From Telmatactis stephensoni (lineage: Eukaryota > Cnidaria > Anthozoa > Actiniaria > Isophelliidae), in assembly GCA_029948255.1 (NCBI GenBank), contig JALIZF010001577.1, positions 310,001 to 374,000 on the forward strand: a stretch of DNA of 64,000 nt, in the 5' to 3' direction. Of this stretch, positions 13,046 through 25,225 are shown in pieces. Within the stretch, counting starts at the first letter, position 1. Every line of letters begins with the position of its first letter. The notes beneath the pieces are model-generated. The model made no database searches. It worked only from the letters and a program-made list of their open reading frames with translations, and was not told the DNA's origin. Position numbers and translations under genes: made by a program.

Positions 13046-13696
13046 TATTTTAAGAAATTATGCTTTTACAGTGATACCTGAGCCCGCTTTGGCCCGCTGC
13101 TTTGAAAAATACAATATCAAACAGCACAGAACTCAGAATGTCTAGGAGATATTTTGTACCGAAGAAAAGCGGGAAAAAGTACTAAAGTTATCTCAAGTTG
13201 AACTGACGAAAGTGATAAAGTTTCAGAGAAACGTATGTCTACTGTCAGAGAATTGGCGCCATTTGTCCTCTACGGTTGAAGTCGAGGGGATCGATGTTTT
13301 GGCCGACAATCAAGCAATTGTTCAGTAAAAACAAAACTAATGCTGTTCTTTAACACTTTCTAACCTGTATTTCGCTGAATATAATCCCCTTTTGTTCACA
13401 TTGCTGTGATTTAGATCCTCTCAGCTCAAAATTTAGATTACTTGTGCTACTTCACAAACAAACATGGCGTGTACTCAACCGTATCCCAGGAGGCATTGCA
13501 GTTCGACACAGGAAGTCCAATCATGGCGTACCACGTTGCACACACGTTGTTTTGCAACTGATACTCTAGTTTTGCGAAATAAAATTACAAAATACATTAT
13601 TATGACTTCCATGTGCCTTATATAATTATAACTTTCCTAAAAAGAATTTTAATTCAAGTTATTTTTTAATACCTTCCCTCTCCCTAATAACATCGG

Positions 13697-14539
13697 TTAA
13701 GGTAGTTCGGGATTCATGAATTTTTACGATAAACTTGCCTTCAAAATTCCTACAAAGAAAGAGGGGCATAGGAGGAAATAAAATGTAAAATAAAAATGGG
13801 GGGTCACCGAGGTCACTCTTGAGATATGAGGGGGGAGATGTGGGGTGTTTGGGGATTTTTTTACGAAAAATGGCCTCGCAATATTCGGTCAAATTATAAG
13901 AATTTTGGAACAACCAAATGTATTTAAAAGCAAACAAAATGATAGCCTGGGATGCAGAAAAACACTTGGAACTAAGTTGTTGCCGAACAATTTGCAAAGA
14001 AGCGAAATATCAACAATAATATGCGAAAAATGGCCTTCTAGAATACACGTTTTTGGAGGATCAGACAGAAAAATTAAAAATTTACTCAAAATCGAAACGA
14101 TAGAAGTATCATTTTTTTTCTTTATACGAAAAGTTTATAAAATTGCGAGCATAAATCATTCATAAAATCAGGGGGTCACCGAATTGTTTAAAGAGTTAGA
14201 GAAGAACAAAGGGTAAAAATCTTCGAAAACGAACACAAAAAATCAGCCATTTTAGCGTTGTTCTCTGCTCCTTTTCGACTCATAATATCCGCTAAATGTT
14301 ATAGTTCGAGCTTTTTCTCCTACTTTACACGGCGCACAACATGTTTTGATAAATTTGTTTGCAGAATCTGGTCGATAAAATACTATTTTTCTTCACCAAA
14401 AAACGAATTTCTTCGGTTTTCAATCGCTGACTCGCTAGTGCCCAGACTTCCCGCGGACAAGCGAATGTTCTTTAATAAAGTGCGCGCGCTCGAATGCGCG
14501 CGCGAGATGCGCAGTAGCAAGGGTCCCGAACTACCTTAA
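13697..14539. mobile_element. 843-bp TTAA-flanked TIR element
   Basis: It starts TTAAGGTAGTTCGGGA and ends TCCCGAACTACCTTAA. The TTAA copies are at 13697-13700 and 14536-14539. The interior is non-coding; the short open frames on both strands show no recognisable domain. It shares its first 12 bases with the half elements at 11733 and 47955. Confidence 0.75.
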
Positions 14540-14913
14540 AGTGGGACGAAGATGAAATTTGAAAATGGCTTGAAACTCGGTTGAACGATATGAATCACAC
14601 AGCAAGGCACACAGCAACATATTTTATTTCTATTTGAAAAGAGACAGAAAAAAATCATCAAGTATACTAGCATCTAAATTGTGAGTAAATGACGTCATTT
14701 ACTCAAACCTATTGTTCTTTTGGCTTTTAAATTCAAATTTTTCGTTGATAATGAAAAGTAATTCTTCATATATATAATGCATTATGACTAGATAATTTCC
14801 TGAATTCTGATTGGCTAACGCATGGTCTGTATTTTGCCATATCAGGACCGCTGTCCCGGATGAAAAGAAAAATTTGCGTTTGGCAATTGTTTTAGCGGGA
14901 CTTCTCAAAGCCA

Positions 14914-15078
14914 TATAATAAACAATTTATTAACCGAGCTGCTCGGTCTGTACGGGAAAATATCAGACCTCGGTCTTTTTTGTACGGACCTCGCCTACGG
15001 CTCGGTCCGTACTGTCAAGACCTCGGTCTGATATTTTCCCATACAGACCTCGCGCTCGGTTAATAACCCTTTATTATG
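14914..15078. repeat. Foldback hairpin with ctcggtctg/cagaccgag arms
   Basis: The arms carry TTATTAACCGAG...CGGTCTGTACGGGAAAATAT and the near-complement ending ctcggttaataa. It lies 93 bp left of the large transposon. Confidence 0.72.
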
Positions 15079-15170
15079 TCATCATTGAGTTACTTCAAAT
15101 AGGAAGAATCCATTTCCAAATTTAACCAATTTTGATCGTCGCCCCCTTTAAAGGTGTACTGACACATATC

Positions 15171-15577
15171 TATGGCGCGTTTTCCCTGACAAAATTCATG
15201 TTCATAAATCGAGCATACGTTTGTCTATTCGACCGTCTGATCAACTTAATCGAGCTGCTGGTCAGTTACAAAACGAGCATCGCTTGTCCAAATCGAGCGA
15301 CAGAGAAGTTGCCTCTTATCTCCACTTTGATAGTGACCCTTATTCGAGCGGATGTCTGACAAATCGAGCAGAAGAATGCTTTGCTACCCATCATGCATTG
15401 CTATCCCGGCCTACTTCCGCTGCCATTTGTGCCTGCGGGCTCACACTCTCCCTTTGCACGTGGAACAGGGACAACTCTTCTTCGAAGGTGAGTGCGAAGC
15501 AATATTTTATAGTACTTTTTTGCTCTATTTCTTGCATTTTTGCAAGGTTTTTTCCGTTTTAGGGTGGGGAGAATTGT
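15171..15577 (+). promoter_or_regulatory. Left terminal inverted repeat with leader exon and splice donor
   Basis: The repeat starts TATGGCGCGTTTTCCCTGAC. It contains a strong splice donor, CTTCGAAG/GTGAGTGCG, with the intron starting at 15488. The transposase exon begins after the acceptor at 15821-15822. I infer that the repeat supplies promoter, transcription start and a non-coding first exon. Several short ATG frames exist in it, but none is in frame with the transposase ATG. The frame that is in phase has no ATG, so translation most likely starts in exon 2. Confidence 0.65.
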
Positions 15578-15825
15578 ACATTTTCAAATACGTTCAATAC
15601 AGAACATAAACCAAAGAATCGGGACTTTAATATCGGCGGTTGGGATAGACACAAGCCTAAAATTTTACAGGTTTCTTTTCAGATTAAATAGCAATCAATG
15701 TTTAAGGTTACTTCAAAAACAAGCTTTGAACATTTTTACGTCTTTAAAAATACTTATAATTTTGCAGCTAAAGCTTAAGACTGCTTATAGTCATCACTAA
15801 AATTCTTTGTTTTATATATTAGATA

Positions 15826-18548
15826 ATGGACCATCAACAACATATGCATATCCTGAGAGGAATGAGAAATACTTTATTAGACATCTTGGGGAGACTGCAA
15901 AATATGGACTCTGAAGGACTTGACTCGATTATCTTCAGACTAGAACAACTTTCTTCTCATATCTTAAGACTGTGTGATGTTGACCTTGTAGATGACACCT
16001 TGCATAATTTGATTAGTGACACTATTTTTAAGTTACGCCAAGTAGAATATATTCATGATGATGCGCCATTTGAAGTTGGAGCTGTGCAAAGTGGTGGACG
16101 AGGCCGCCCAAGCTATGACATAACCTACAGCCAACTTAATTACCTGTTAAATTATGGGTTTTCAGTACCTGACATTGCTCAAGCTCTTGGTGTATCTGAA
16201 AGAACAATTTTCAGACGTATGGCACAATACAATATGTCAGTACAGCAATCCTTCTCTATACTAACAGATGATGAGCTTGATGACAAGATTAGAGAAGTAA
16301 TGCAAGAGTTTCCAGGTGCTGGATATAGACGCGTTATTTCACAGCTGATTGCTTCTGGAGTAAGAGTGGCACAAACCCGCGTTCGGCAATCATTACAAAG
16401 GATTGATCCTCAAGGTGTAGCTATGAGATGGCTTTGCTTAACACCAAGAAGAAAGTATAATGTATCGGGCCCTCTTGCATTGTGGCATATAGATGGGAAT
16501 CATAAGCTAATCAGGTAATACAGATGGTACTTCTAGATAATAAGTTGTATATATTTACAAATATTGGTCTTTTCTAAGACTCAAGGTGAATATAGTAATA
16601 CAGTCATCTGGGTGTAATGTAAACCTGTATCATGACTAAGCATCGTAATTGTTGCATAATTTATTTTAATTCATTTTAAGGTGGCTGGATATCCGTCTTT
16701 CACTTCACGAATTAAGCAACTTACTCTTGGCCAACCAAAATGGTTTTCCCACCAGTTATTGGACTTGAATCAAAGTTTAGATTTTTGTCTGTTTCACTTC
16801 TGTTTTTGATGCCTTAGTGATAGTAAACAAAGATTGCTGAAACAACTTTTCTTAAATATCTCTTGAACTCGAGCAGCTCTAGACAAGAGACTAAGTGGGC
16901 AATAAACTACACACCAAGGCAAGGAAATTAAGGCACAATTCAAAAATTTTTACCAAGTCATTTTTTAATAAATTACAAACAATTCAAAAAATGAAATTGA
17001 TTAGACCATTAAGTGATAAGCTTACCCTAGTTAAATCACAATGATTTTCCTGTCAGTAGATGAACTTAGGTCAAGGTTTTGTTTTATTGTTAGTTTCAGT
17101 GAAATTGGTGTTACCATGGCAACAATATAAAAATAAACCTGAAATCAGTTTTTCTGAAATATGTCTTGATTTCAAAGAATTCCAGGCACCCAAATACTAT
17201 GTAACAATGTACATACCAAGGCAAAGGAGAGAAAATAGAATTAAAACTCTTTGATTGAAGTGATTTGGAATAAAGGACTGGTAATAATTATTAGCAAATT
17301 AGCATTGGTATTTTTCTTTTTTTTTTAAACTTTTATTTAAGTCCAAATGCTAGTGTAAAAACCATTTTGGTTGGTCAAAAGTAGTTAATTCATGGGATGA
17401 AAAACAGAGGCATGGTCAATAAAAACTATATCAAACCACATTTAGTTATATTTTTCTTTGATGTTCCAGATGGAGACTAGTCATACATGGCGGTATTGAT
17501 GGCTTTACCAGGATTCCAGTATTCCTTAGATGCAGCACCAATAATAGAGCTGATACTGTACTGAATGCCTTCTTAGAAGCAACTGCAGAGTACGGCCTAC
17601 CTTCAAGAGTCCGTTCAGACAAAGGGCTTGAAAATACTGCTGTGTCACGTTATATGCTACAACACCCAATGAGGGGGCCAGGAAGGGGCAGTATGATAAC
17701 AGGAAGAAGTGTACATAATCAGAGGATTGAGAGGTTATGGCGAGACCTTTTTGAAGGAGTAACTTATATTTATTACCATTTATTTTATCACTTAGAGGAA
17801 AATGGTTCTTTAGATCCAACTAACCAACTGCACCTATTTTGCTTGCACTATGTGTATGTCCCAAGAATAAATAGACACATAGACAAATGGAAAAGTGGTT
17901 TTATACATCACAGGATCCGAACAGCTGGTAATAGAAGCCCTATGCAACTGTACATCCTTGGCCTTCTTAACTTGAGAAACTCTCAACATTTGGCTATCCA
18001 GGATGTTTATTCAGCCACTTCAGTGAGTATATTAGAGCAAATGCTATATAGTGGTTTTCATAAGCCCGTGAAACACACTTTAGTGCATCACTCACTAATA
18101 CACCCTAATTCCACAGTGTTCTTTTGTTATTATTTGACTATTACCCCACTGTAACTGATACATTTTGTTTCACCAGTTAAGGAAAACCACTCAATGTATG
18201 TCCTGTTGTGATGGCATAACCTTTGTGGATTATCAATATCATTGTCAATATCATTGTCAATATCATTTTACATTTTAGTACTTGGTATTAATCAGTAGCA
18301 AATAATCTTTTTTCCTGTTTTAGGACCCGAATGACTATCAAGAATATGGGATTGATTGGGATGGGCCTCTTCCAGAAGAAGCTGATTGTGAAGACATGGT
18401 AGAAGTTCCAGAAACAATTTGTCCATTGAATCAAGAGCAGTATCAAGAACTTGTTCATGCTATTGACCCCTTAGCACAGAGTGATTGTTATGGTATTGAT
18501 ATTTATATGGAAACTATAGCATTCACAGTTAATAAGGTATCTTCCTAA
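15826..18548 (+). CDS. IS3-type DDE transposase/integrase of the transposon (four exons counting the TIR leader)
   Basis: Coding exons 15826-16514, 17470-18022 and 18324-18548 join in phase to give 488 aa. A first helix-turn-helix lies at about 100-137 (SVPDIAQALGVSERTIFRR). A second, of the IS3 HTH_21 kind, lies at about 152-197 (FPGAGYRRVISQLIASGV). The integrase core follows, with likely catalytic D223 (LWHIDGNHK), D280 (VRSDKGLEN) and E317 (NQRIERLWRDL); D280 and E317 are 36 residues apart. The C-terminus is an acidic tail beginning DPNDYQEYGIDWDGPLP. The protein should cut and join the element's ends in the nucleus. All catalytic residues and splice sites are intact, so it may be active. 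Intron 2 carries a decayed MITE (16676-17450). Confidence 0.85.
16676..17450. mobile_element. Decayed TTAA MITE inside transposase intron
   Basis: The left end TTAAGGTGGCTGGATATC plus ccagttattggacttgaatc, and the right part with agtgtaaaaaccattttggt, match the complete element at 45987-46496. The right end has degenerated to aaaccacattta. It is an old insertion nested in the intron. Confidence 0.6.
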
Positions 18549-19010
18549 GTTATAACAGTACAGGAGGACACAGTGTGACTATTTGCTTAATTTGCAATCA
18601 AAATGTCAAGGTACCAACTTAAAACATGAGAAGGAGTAATCACTCTTAGTAAAATCTAAAAACTTTAGTATAATAGTGCCAAAAACACAAAGCCAGGCAT
18701 GACCAAAGTGTGTTGCATGTTTAAAATTTGTTTCCCATTTATGTGAATCTTAAGCTTTCTATTAGCTTGTTCAGCTGCAAAATTTACAGTGAATGTTTGG
18801 GAGGTCCAGGTACCTTGAATGTAGTTGACCCATAAAAAGAGTGGTGGCACACATACAACCAACAAACATTTTTATTGCATACATTGATAATTCATTAGAG
18901 TGAATGATCAGTACACTTAACCAATGAAAAATTACTATTAATAATAATTATCTAAATGGTACAAAATCCTTTGTTTGTCATTACATTTATTTAGTGTGTA
19001 GTTACTAAAA

Positions 19011-19730
19011 GGAGGAATGAGCTACAATGAGCTACTATGAGTTGTAATTACTAAAATCCAGACCCACTTCAATCCAAACAACCTTACAAAACTAGCCGAA
19101 CCCACCATATTTTACTCTTACCTCTGAATGCCACATTTTCTGAGACATGCTCTCTCTCATCTGCCATAAGCAAAATTATTTCTCATAGTAAATAAAAATA
19201 CAAGACTGCTTAAAATGATAGCATTTCACAGAGAAATAAGCTCAGATATCCAAATGTTCACGATTTGTTTCATACCGGGTTCCCTGTGGCTAAAAATATA
19301 AACAACCAGGCATTCCACTGTGCATTCCACTGCCTGGTTGAAATAAATGGTAGAAGAAGAAAAAGAGAATGTAAAAGAATATATAAATAAATATACGAAA
19401 TGACTATGATACCAGCATTCTCTTTTTCACCTTGTGTACAGGCGGCAGGGGAATGCCTGGTTGTTTATATTTTTAGCCACAGGGAACCCGGTATGAAACA
19501 AATCGTGAACATTTGGATATCTGAGCTTATTTCTCTGTGAAATGCTATCATTTTAAGCAGTCTTGTATTTTTATTTACTATGAGAAATAATTTATGCTTA
19601 TGGCTGATGCAAGAGAGCACATCTCAAAGAAAATGCGGCATTCGGAGGTAAGAGTGAAATATGGCGGATTCAGCTAGTTTTTGTAAGGTTGTTTGGATTG
19701 AAGTGGGTCTGCATTGTAGCTCATTCCTCC
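19011..19730. mobile_element. 720-bp foldback nested in the transposon
   Basis: GGAGGAATGAGCTACAATG at the left matches the complement at the right end. The arms run about 300 bp, including atgatagcatttcacagaga and its partner. The centre is about 19330-19440. It occupies the space between the convergent 3' ends of the transposase and HECT genes. Confidence 0.72.
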
Positions 19731-20323
19731 ATACTACAGTATTTAGTGCTACATAAGTGTTGCTACAGCAATATTCAATTATAAGTACCGTACCAGTACT
19801 TTTTACAGCAGCATGTTAGTTGATTAACAATTGTAAAATCACAAGATGCAAATCATATTCATTTTCTGGTACCCATTTTCTAACCATCACCAACAATAAC
19901 AATACTCAAGTATGAACTAACTTTGTTTGGCTAACACAACACTGTAAACTCAAACTTCTGTAAACTTCTGTTTTTGTTTACTATATTTCCCATCATTGCA
20001 GGATTGTAAATTAAAATGAAGCCAACAAAAAGTTTGAATCTCAGATGTTTTTTTAAATTACTTTCAGATATCAAAATCTCATTTTAACTCTAAGCTTCAA
20101 CTAGAAAAATTGACTAATTAGAAATACTTCCAAAAATAACTAAAAACTTTGCAAATTCAAAAATAAAAATTAAAACTTCACTAAAGTATAGTATTGATAC
20201 AAAGCTTAGAAGCTTGTAATAACTTCCATATGCACATTACCAAGAATGTCTTTAACATGAACAAAACGTACTAATATACTTTAAGAAAATATAGGTTGCA
20301 TATTCATATTATTGCAACAAAAT

Positions 20324-23300
20324 TTATGCACACCCAAATCCTCTGCTGTTCTCACATGCTTCTTGCACTTTTGCATGGAAATCATTGAAGTTATCATAAG
20401 TGGTCGGTACACGTAGCACTAGGCCACATGTTTCTGCAAATAGTAAGCTGCTATATTCATTGAACTCAACTTCAATCTTCTTTTCAAGTCCCAGAGGTGG
20501 AATTCTTGATAGGCCAGTCATAAAGTGCAAGAACTTTTCAAGCATACTTGGACCTGCATCTTTAAATCAAAAGAAAAAAATATACAAAACCCCTAATAAT
20601 TTAACTGTAAATTATTTACAGTTTTCTTTTGTAAATATCACGTCTGTGATGTACAATGGTAGTCCAATTTGAATACATCATAATATATAGTGTATACCAA
20701 ATTGAAAAAATAAACATTGCAGTATGTAAAACCATACATCATATAAAAAAATATTCCAGCTGTAATATTGAATGAAAGTGCTTGCAAGTTAAGTCATAAT
20801 TTTGTGCTTTTTGAAGCATGCATAAGTCTGATTTCTTGGAAATATATAAAAAAATGTACATTGTATTCTACATGTACAACTAATGTTACCATTTCCTAAA
20901 TTGAAATCTTCTTATCAAAAAGAACAACTGTATGTAAATGATGCTTCAAAATGAAATCATACTTATTTTTTATCTTTTTTAATCTTACCTTGCTCAAGCT
21001 TTTTGATACTGTCTACAAGGTAGCTATATGTCTTCTCTGCCTTTTCATCACCAATAGTTCTTGCAGAAAAAAGGTCAGTTATATGCTGACTTGTCAGTGG
21101 GTTTGACTTGTCAGACACAAAGTACTGTTCCATCAGCTCTGGATGAGTTTTGATGAGGTTCAGCACACCCAAGGTGTCGAGACCCTTTATGAGTTGGTCC
21201 AATGGTTCTTTTCTTTTCTTTATTGCAAAGTGGACTACAAGTGTTTGTATAGCCAATTCTTTGTTTTCAGTGTTCAGATCCCTTAACCAGCCAGCATTGA
21301 CAAGGTTGTCGAGAAGTACACCATCTCTGCTGAGGACATCCAGCTCGTCTTGTGATGAAGCAGCAATAACCTGTAATTTGAATGTTGCATTTTTATTGGT
21401 TAATACTTTTCCTATCCTAAGGTTTTTCTCATAGTTTATCACTGTTGACACAAATGGTGTAACAATACACTCAAAATCCACTCAAACTATTGGGGACTTC
21501 TCAAAAAAAATTTTTTTTTGTAAGCAAAGAAAGTCAATCTAACTTTAATCTGAAATGTAATATTTATTTCAAGAGGAAATTATGTTTATGGGACATTCCA
21601 CTGTACCTTCTCAGCAAGTTCTTTTATTTCTAGGTCACACAAATCATCCATGCAACAATAACTTGAGGCACTTTCAAGAGATGTGCTTGCAATATAATGG
21701 TACACACAAGGACTAAGGCAAGGAATGCCTATGTCCATGTGAATAATTATGTATGCTATCATTTTGCCAGCAAGTTGGAATAACCTTGATTGTATGGCTT
21801 CCATGGAGTATATAGGGAGTTTCCTGTCAATGTCTCCCTCAAACAGGTTGGCCTCAGCAGAGAAAATCTTCTCTCGTAACAGTGTTCCATATTCATTTCT
21901 TAACCCCCCAGCATCAATTCCTCTTTCGCCTTCAAAGGTTACAAAAGGGGGAGATGTGGTCTTGAACTTTGGGCTTTTGAAGGTTGCAATACTTTCCCTC
22001 CACAAATCTTCCCTTAAAACTGATATGCGCTCCATACCACTTAAGTCCAAACTTTTCTTATGTTTTGACATCAAATCTTCCAAACTGAGCTGGGAACTTT
22101 GTTCTTCTTTTATTTCAAACACACTCTCCATTAAATCAGCATCTGATGATGAATCTGTGTCATTACCTGTTTGAAAATTATTTTTTTGATTGAATGTACA
22201 ATTACAATGTTACATTTTAATCTGATTTGATTGAGCCATTGATCAGTATTTTGTCATGTACTGTAATGGCTATTTATATTAAAGAATAAAAAATTGTATA
22301 AACAACTTTTAAACACAGAATGTAGAAAGCATGGCACTGAAGCTGTAATGTGTCTTAAAAAATAAATTAATTTTAAAAAATTAACAAAAAGTACAATGTT
22401 GAGCAAATAAAGAACTTTATTGATACCTTTATCAACCTGAAGCAGCTCTTCAGCAGCAAGGTTGATATCCCCTAATGCACTTTCCAAAGCTTTTCTTACA
22501 CTATCCTGGTGTGTGTCAGGAAACATACTCTGCAGCTTTGTGATGTCTAAATGAGAGCATAAAGTTTGATTCCATGATAAGCACTCAAGTTTGCAGATGC
22601 ATAAAAATTCTTCATGTGCTAAAATATAGTTCAATGTATAATACCTTCTTGCAGTACTTTCTTGACAATATCATTTGGACTGTAAAAAGAGTTATTAAAA
22701 TGTTAATAAAGGTAGACTAATTTCATTCACTTAAGTTTTAAATATGCTAATGAATGGCAAAATGTCAGACAAAGCAATAGGAACAGGATCAACACTAATT
22801 TTGAAAGCAAGGTTTACTTAACATAGGGAAACAAACAATGTGCAATGTTGTGATAACACCTATACAAATGTAGCTAGGGTACAATTTCAATGTATATATT
22901 AAAAGGTCATTGTTAACAATTTTGTGGTGATGTACAGTGAAGAACACTTTTATATTACTCAATTAAATACACCTTAGCAGACGCTAATTTTGTTGGATTC
23001 TTTTGTGTCTATTATTGTAACATTACAGCTTGAATATTAGATTTTAGCTTCATGTGTTTAGTCTGCCTTCACAATGATAGAATGAACTGGGATGGAATAC
23101 ATGATTTACACAGTGAGCCATGAATCATGAAGAAAATATTAAGCCTTTGTGCACCTGGAGTTAGTAACTGTTACTGATGACAAAAAACCACTTCCACCAC
23201 CTCCACAAACATCCTGATGTTGCCTCATCATATTCATTGGAACATTTAATTTACAATTCAGGCATGGAACCTGTGGGCTCGAGTGGTTCTAAAGTAAGAA

Positions 23301-24553
23301 CATCCAAATTAAATAAATAATAAATCATTAAGAGAATGTTAGACATCTTAGCAAAGGGCCATAATTGAAGGGTTCCAAGTGAAAACAGCCTAAGTGACGT
23401 TTTGGTGGAGGTCCACACTTTTTTAGCATAGGAAAGTTTTAGTTGATATCATTTTAGGCAATTGAACAAAATCATCAAAAAGTCACTCACATCATTTTTA
23501 TAGGTAGCCCTTCAATAAGTATAATTACATTCAAGAGAAAAGTCAGTCAAATACATAAGTAAATCAAGTCCCCACCCATCTACTTTCTTACCCCTACACC
23601 CATTTTTTTAAAGTATTTACATCTGAAAGAATAATAGCATCAAGACTGGCAACGATGAGTTTGACATGGGACAACAAAAGGTGGAGGTAAAGAGGTGCCA
23701 TTACCCATTGGCATTTTTCATGTAACTTAGTCACTACCTAGGTCAAGGGTAGCCCCAGTGTATGGCTACTAGGTGTCTAATAAATTATTATTACTCACTT
23801 GTGACTGACAGACTGCAACTGTATTCATAATAAAAAAATTATATTGTTATTATTACTCACTTGTGACTGACTGACTGCAGCTGCATTCAAAACAATATCT
23901 TTCTGGAGAGGTCTTAAGTAGCCTTTGGCAGAACCCAAAGTGGTCTTTAAATATTCAACTGTGTAACCTCCTGGAGGAATTTCAAGAACCATTAACTTTC
24001 TGTTTCCCTTGTCTCCAGTACGGAGAATTTCATAACCACCAGCATCTTTAAGGCCTGTAAATGCATTTAAAATTTGGTTGTGCACATGATCACTATTGCC
24101 ATCTTTGTTGAAACAGATGCTTTTTTCTTGCATTCCACATAAAGCCATAGATGCTTTCTCTGATGCTGTTGGTACATTGGTAGAATTTGTTTTCATTAAA
24201 CAGAAAAAATTCTTTGTCCAAGTGTTTCTGATTGGAAAAGACATTCTTTTTCCCGTCGAGGAGATAACAGTGCGTCGCTTAGGAGGTGGAAAAGATGTGC
24301 TACCACGGCTACTTATTGGTATCCTGAATCCAAACAGACTTCTGTGTTCAGATGCTGCTGAAGAAGACTGAACATTGGTGGCTGCTTGTGGAGTTTGTGA
24401 TGTACTTGGTTGACTTGGTTGAGAAATATTCCCTGAATTTGGGCTTGAATTATTCCCGGAATTACTTCTAGATTGTGACTCCAGTTGATTTACAGCTTGC
24501 ATTAAGTTGTTTGCACAAGAGCGCAATAACTCTTTTGTCTCCTTGTCAGTCAT
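20324..24553 (-). CDS. UBZ-CUE-HECT E3 ubiquitin ligase-like protein of the transposon (seven coding exons)
   Basis: Exons 24553-23861, 23288-23155, 22679-22645, 22546-22427, 22166-21607, 21370-20989 and 20553-20324 join in phase to 717 aa with no internal stop. Residues 1-230 are a Ser/Pro/Asn-rich, then basic, N-terminal region without a recognised domain. A zinc finger C240-x2-C243-x11-H255-x3-C259 has the exact spacing of the Rad18-type UBZ ubiquitin-binding finger. Residues about 277-325 form a CUE domain (MFP at 295-297, LL at 322-323). From about 375 a HECT domain follows: FVTFEGERGIDAGGLRNEYG in the N-lobe and a C-lobe with T683-C684, LRVPTTY and a terminal GFG. C684 fits the catalytic thioester cysteine. 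Expected role: transfer of ubiquitin to unknown substrates, perhaps host proteins that control the transposon; the last point is inference. HECT proteins related to G2E3 are common in fish and cnidarian genomes (from memory). Confidence 0.83.
23794..23895 (-). repeat. Tandem duplication of exon end and splice donor
   Basis: tactcacttgtgactgac occurs at about 23794 and again at about 23853. It covers the last bases of the first HECT coding exon and its GTGAGT donor, so a spare donor copy lies some 59 bp into the intron. Confidence 0.65.
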
Positions 24554-24818
24554 CTATAAAAAAATATAAACAAACACACTCACATTTTAGGTTTATTTTA
24601 TCTGTTTATTTATCAAACTTTCACTGAGTAAACGATATAGCAAAAAGAAATACAAGAAATAAACAAATAAAGAACTCAATAACGTAATATAGACATTAAA
24701 AAAGAGAAAACTTAGCGAGGGACAATCACAACAGAGCATGAAAGCCCGAACTTCAATAATACGAAATATATGATGCACAAGATAGACATAAAAATATAGT
24801 TACAAAATCATTTCGACA

Positions 24819-25225
24819 ACAATTCTCCCCACCCTAAAACGGAAAAAACCTTGCAAAAATGCAAGAAATAGAGCAAAAAAGTACTATAAAATATTGCTTC
24901 GCACTCACCTTCGAAGAAGAGTTGTCCCTGTTCCACGTGCAAAGGGAGAGTGTGAGCCCGCAGGCACAAATGGCAGCGGAAGTAGGCCGGGATAGCAATG
25001 CATGATGGGTAGCAAAGCATTCTTCTGCTCGATTTGTCAGACATCCGCTCGAATAAGGGTCACTATCAAAGTGGAGATAAGAGGCAACTTCTCTGTCGCT
25101 CGATTTGGACAAGCGATGCTCGTTTTGTAACTGACCAGCAGCTCGATTAAGTTGATCAGACGGTCGAATAGACAAACGTATGCTCGATTTATGAACATGA
25201 ATTTTGTCAGGGAAAACGCACCATA
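24819..25225 (-). promoter_or_regulatory. Right terminal inverted repeat with leader exon and splice donor
   Basis: This is the reverse-complement copy of 15171-15577, with the first mismatch at base 6 (T for C). The same donor occurs here, with the leader exon ending at 24909 and the intron starting at 24908. The next acceptor (AG at 24555-24554) abuts the ATG of the HECT gene at 24553. Both genes of the element therefore appear to be driven by the same sequence and to share the same leader. Confidence 0.65.

Larger units (their letters stand above)
15171..25225. mobile_element. 10.06-kb IS3-like DNA transposon carrying transposase and HECT ligase genes
   Basis: The element is bounded by 407-bp terminal inverted repeats (15171-15577 and 24819-25225) that are nearly identical, so insertion was probably recent. 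The only plausible target duplication is TA: the reading is TA-TGG(C/T)GCG at the left and its complement at the right. TA is palindromic, so it may simply belong to the repeat. Inside are two convergent spliced genes, a plus-strand DDE transposase (15826-18548) and a minus-strand UBZ-CUE-HECT protein (24553-20324), with a foldback element between their 3' ends. The IS3-type second helix-turn-helix plus integrase core suggests the eukaryotic IS3EU group; that assignment is from memory and uncertain. It inserted just 3' of exon 25778-25529 of the HMGXB3-like pseudogene. Confidence 0.85.

Noticed and set aside
15132..15609. Overlapping ORFs in the transposon TIR, repeated at 24808-25241
   Set aside because: They arise from the inverted repeat itself. 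None has an ATG in frame with the downstream gene; treated as a non-coding leader, although a small conserved uORF beginning MSDKSSRRM cannot be excluded.
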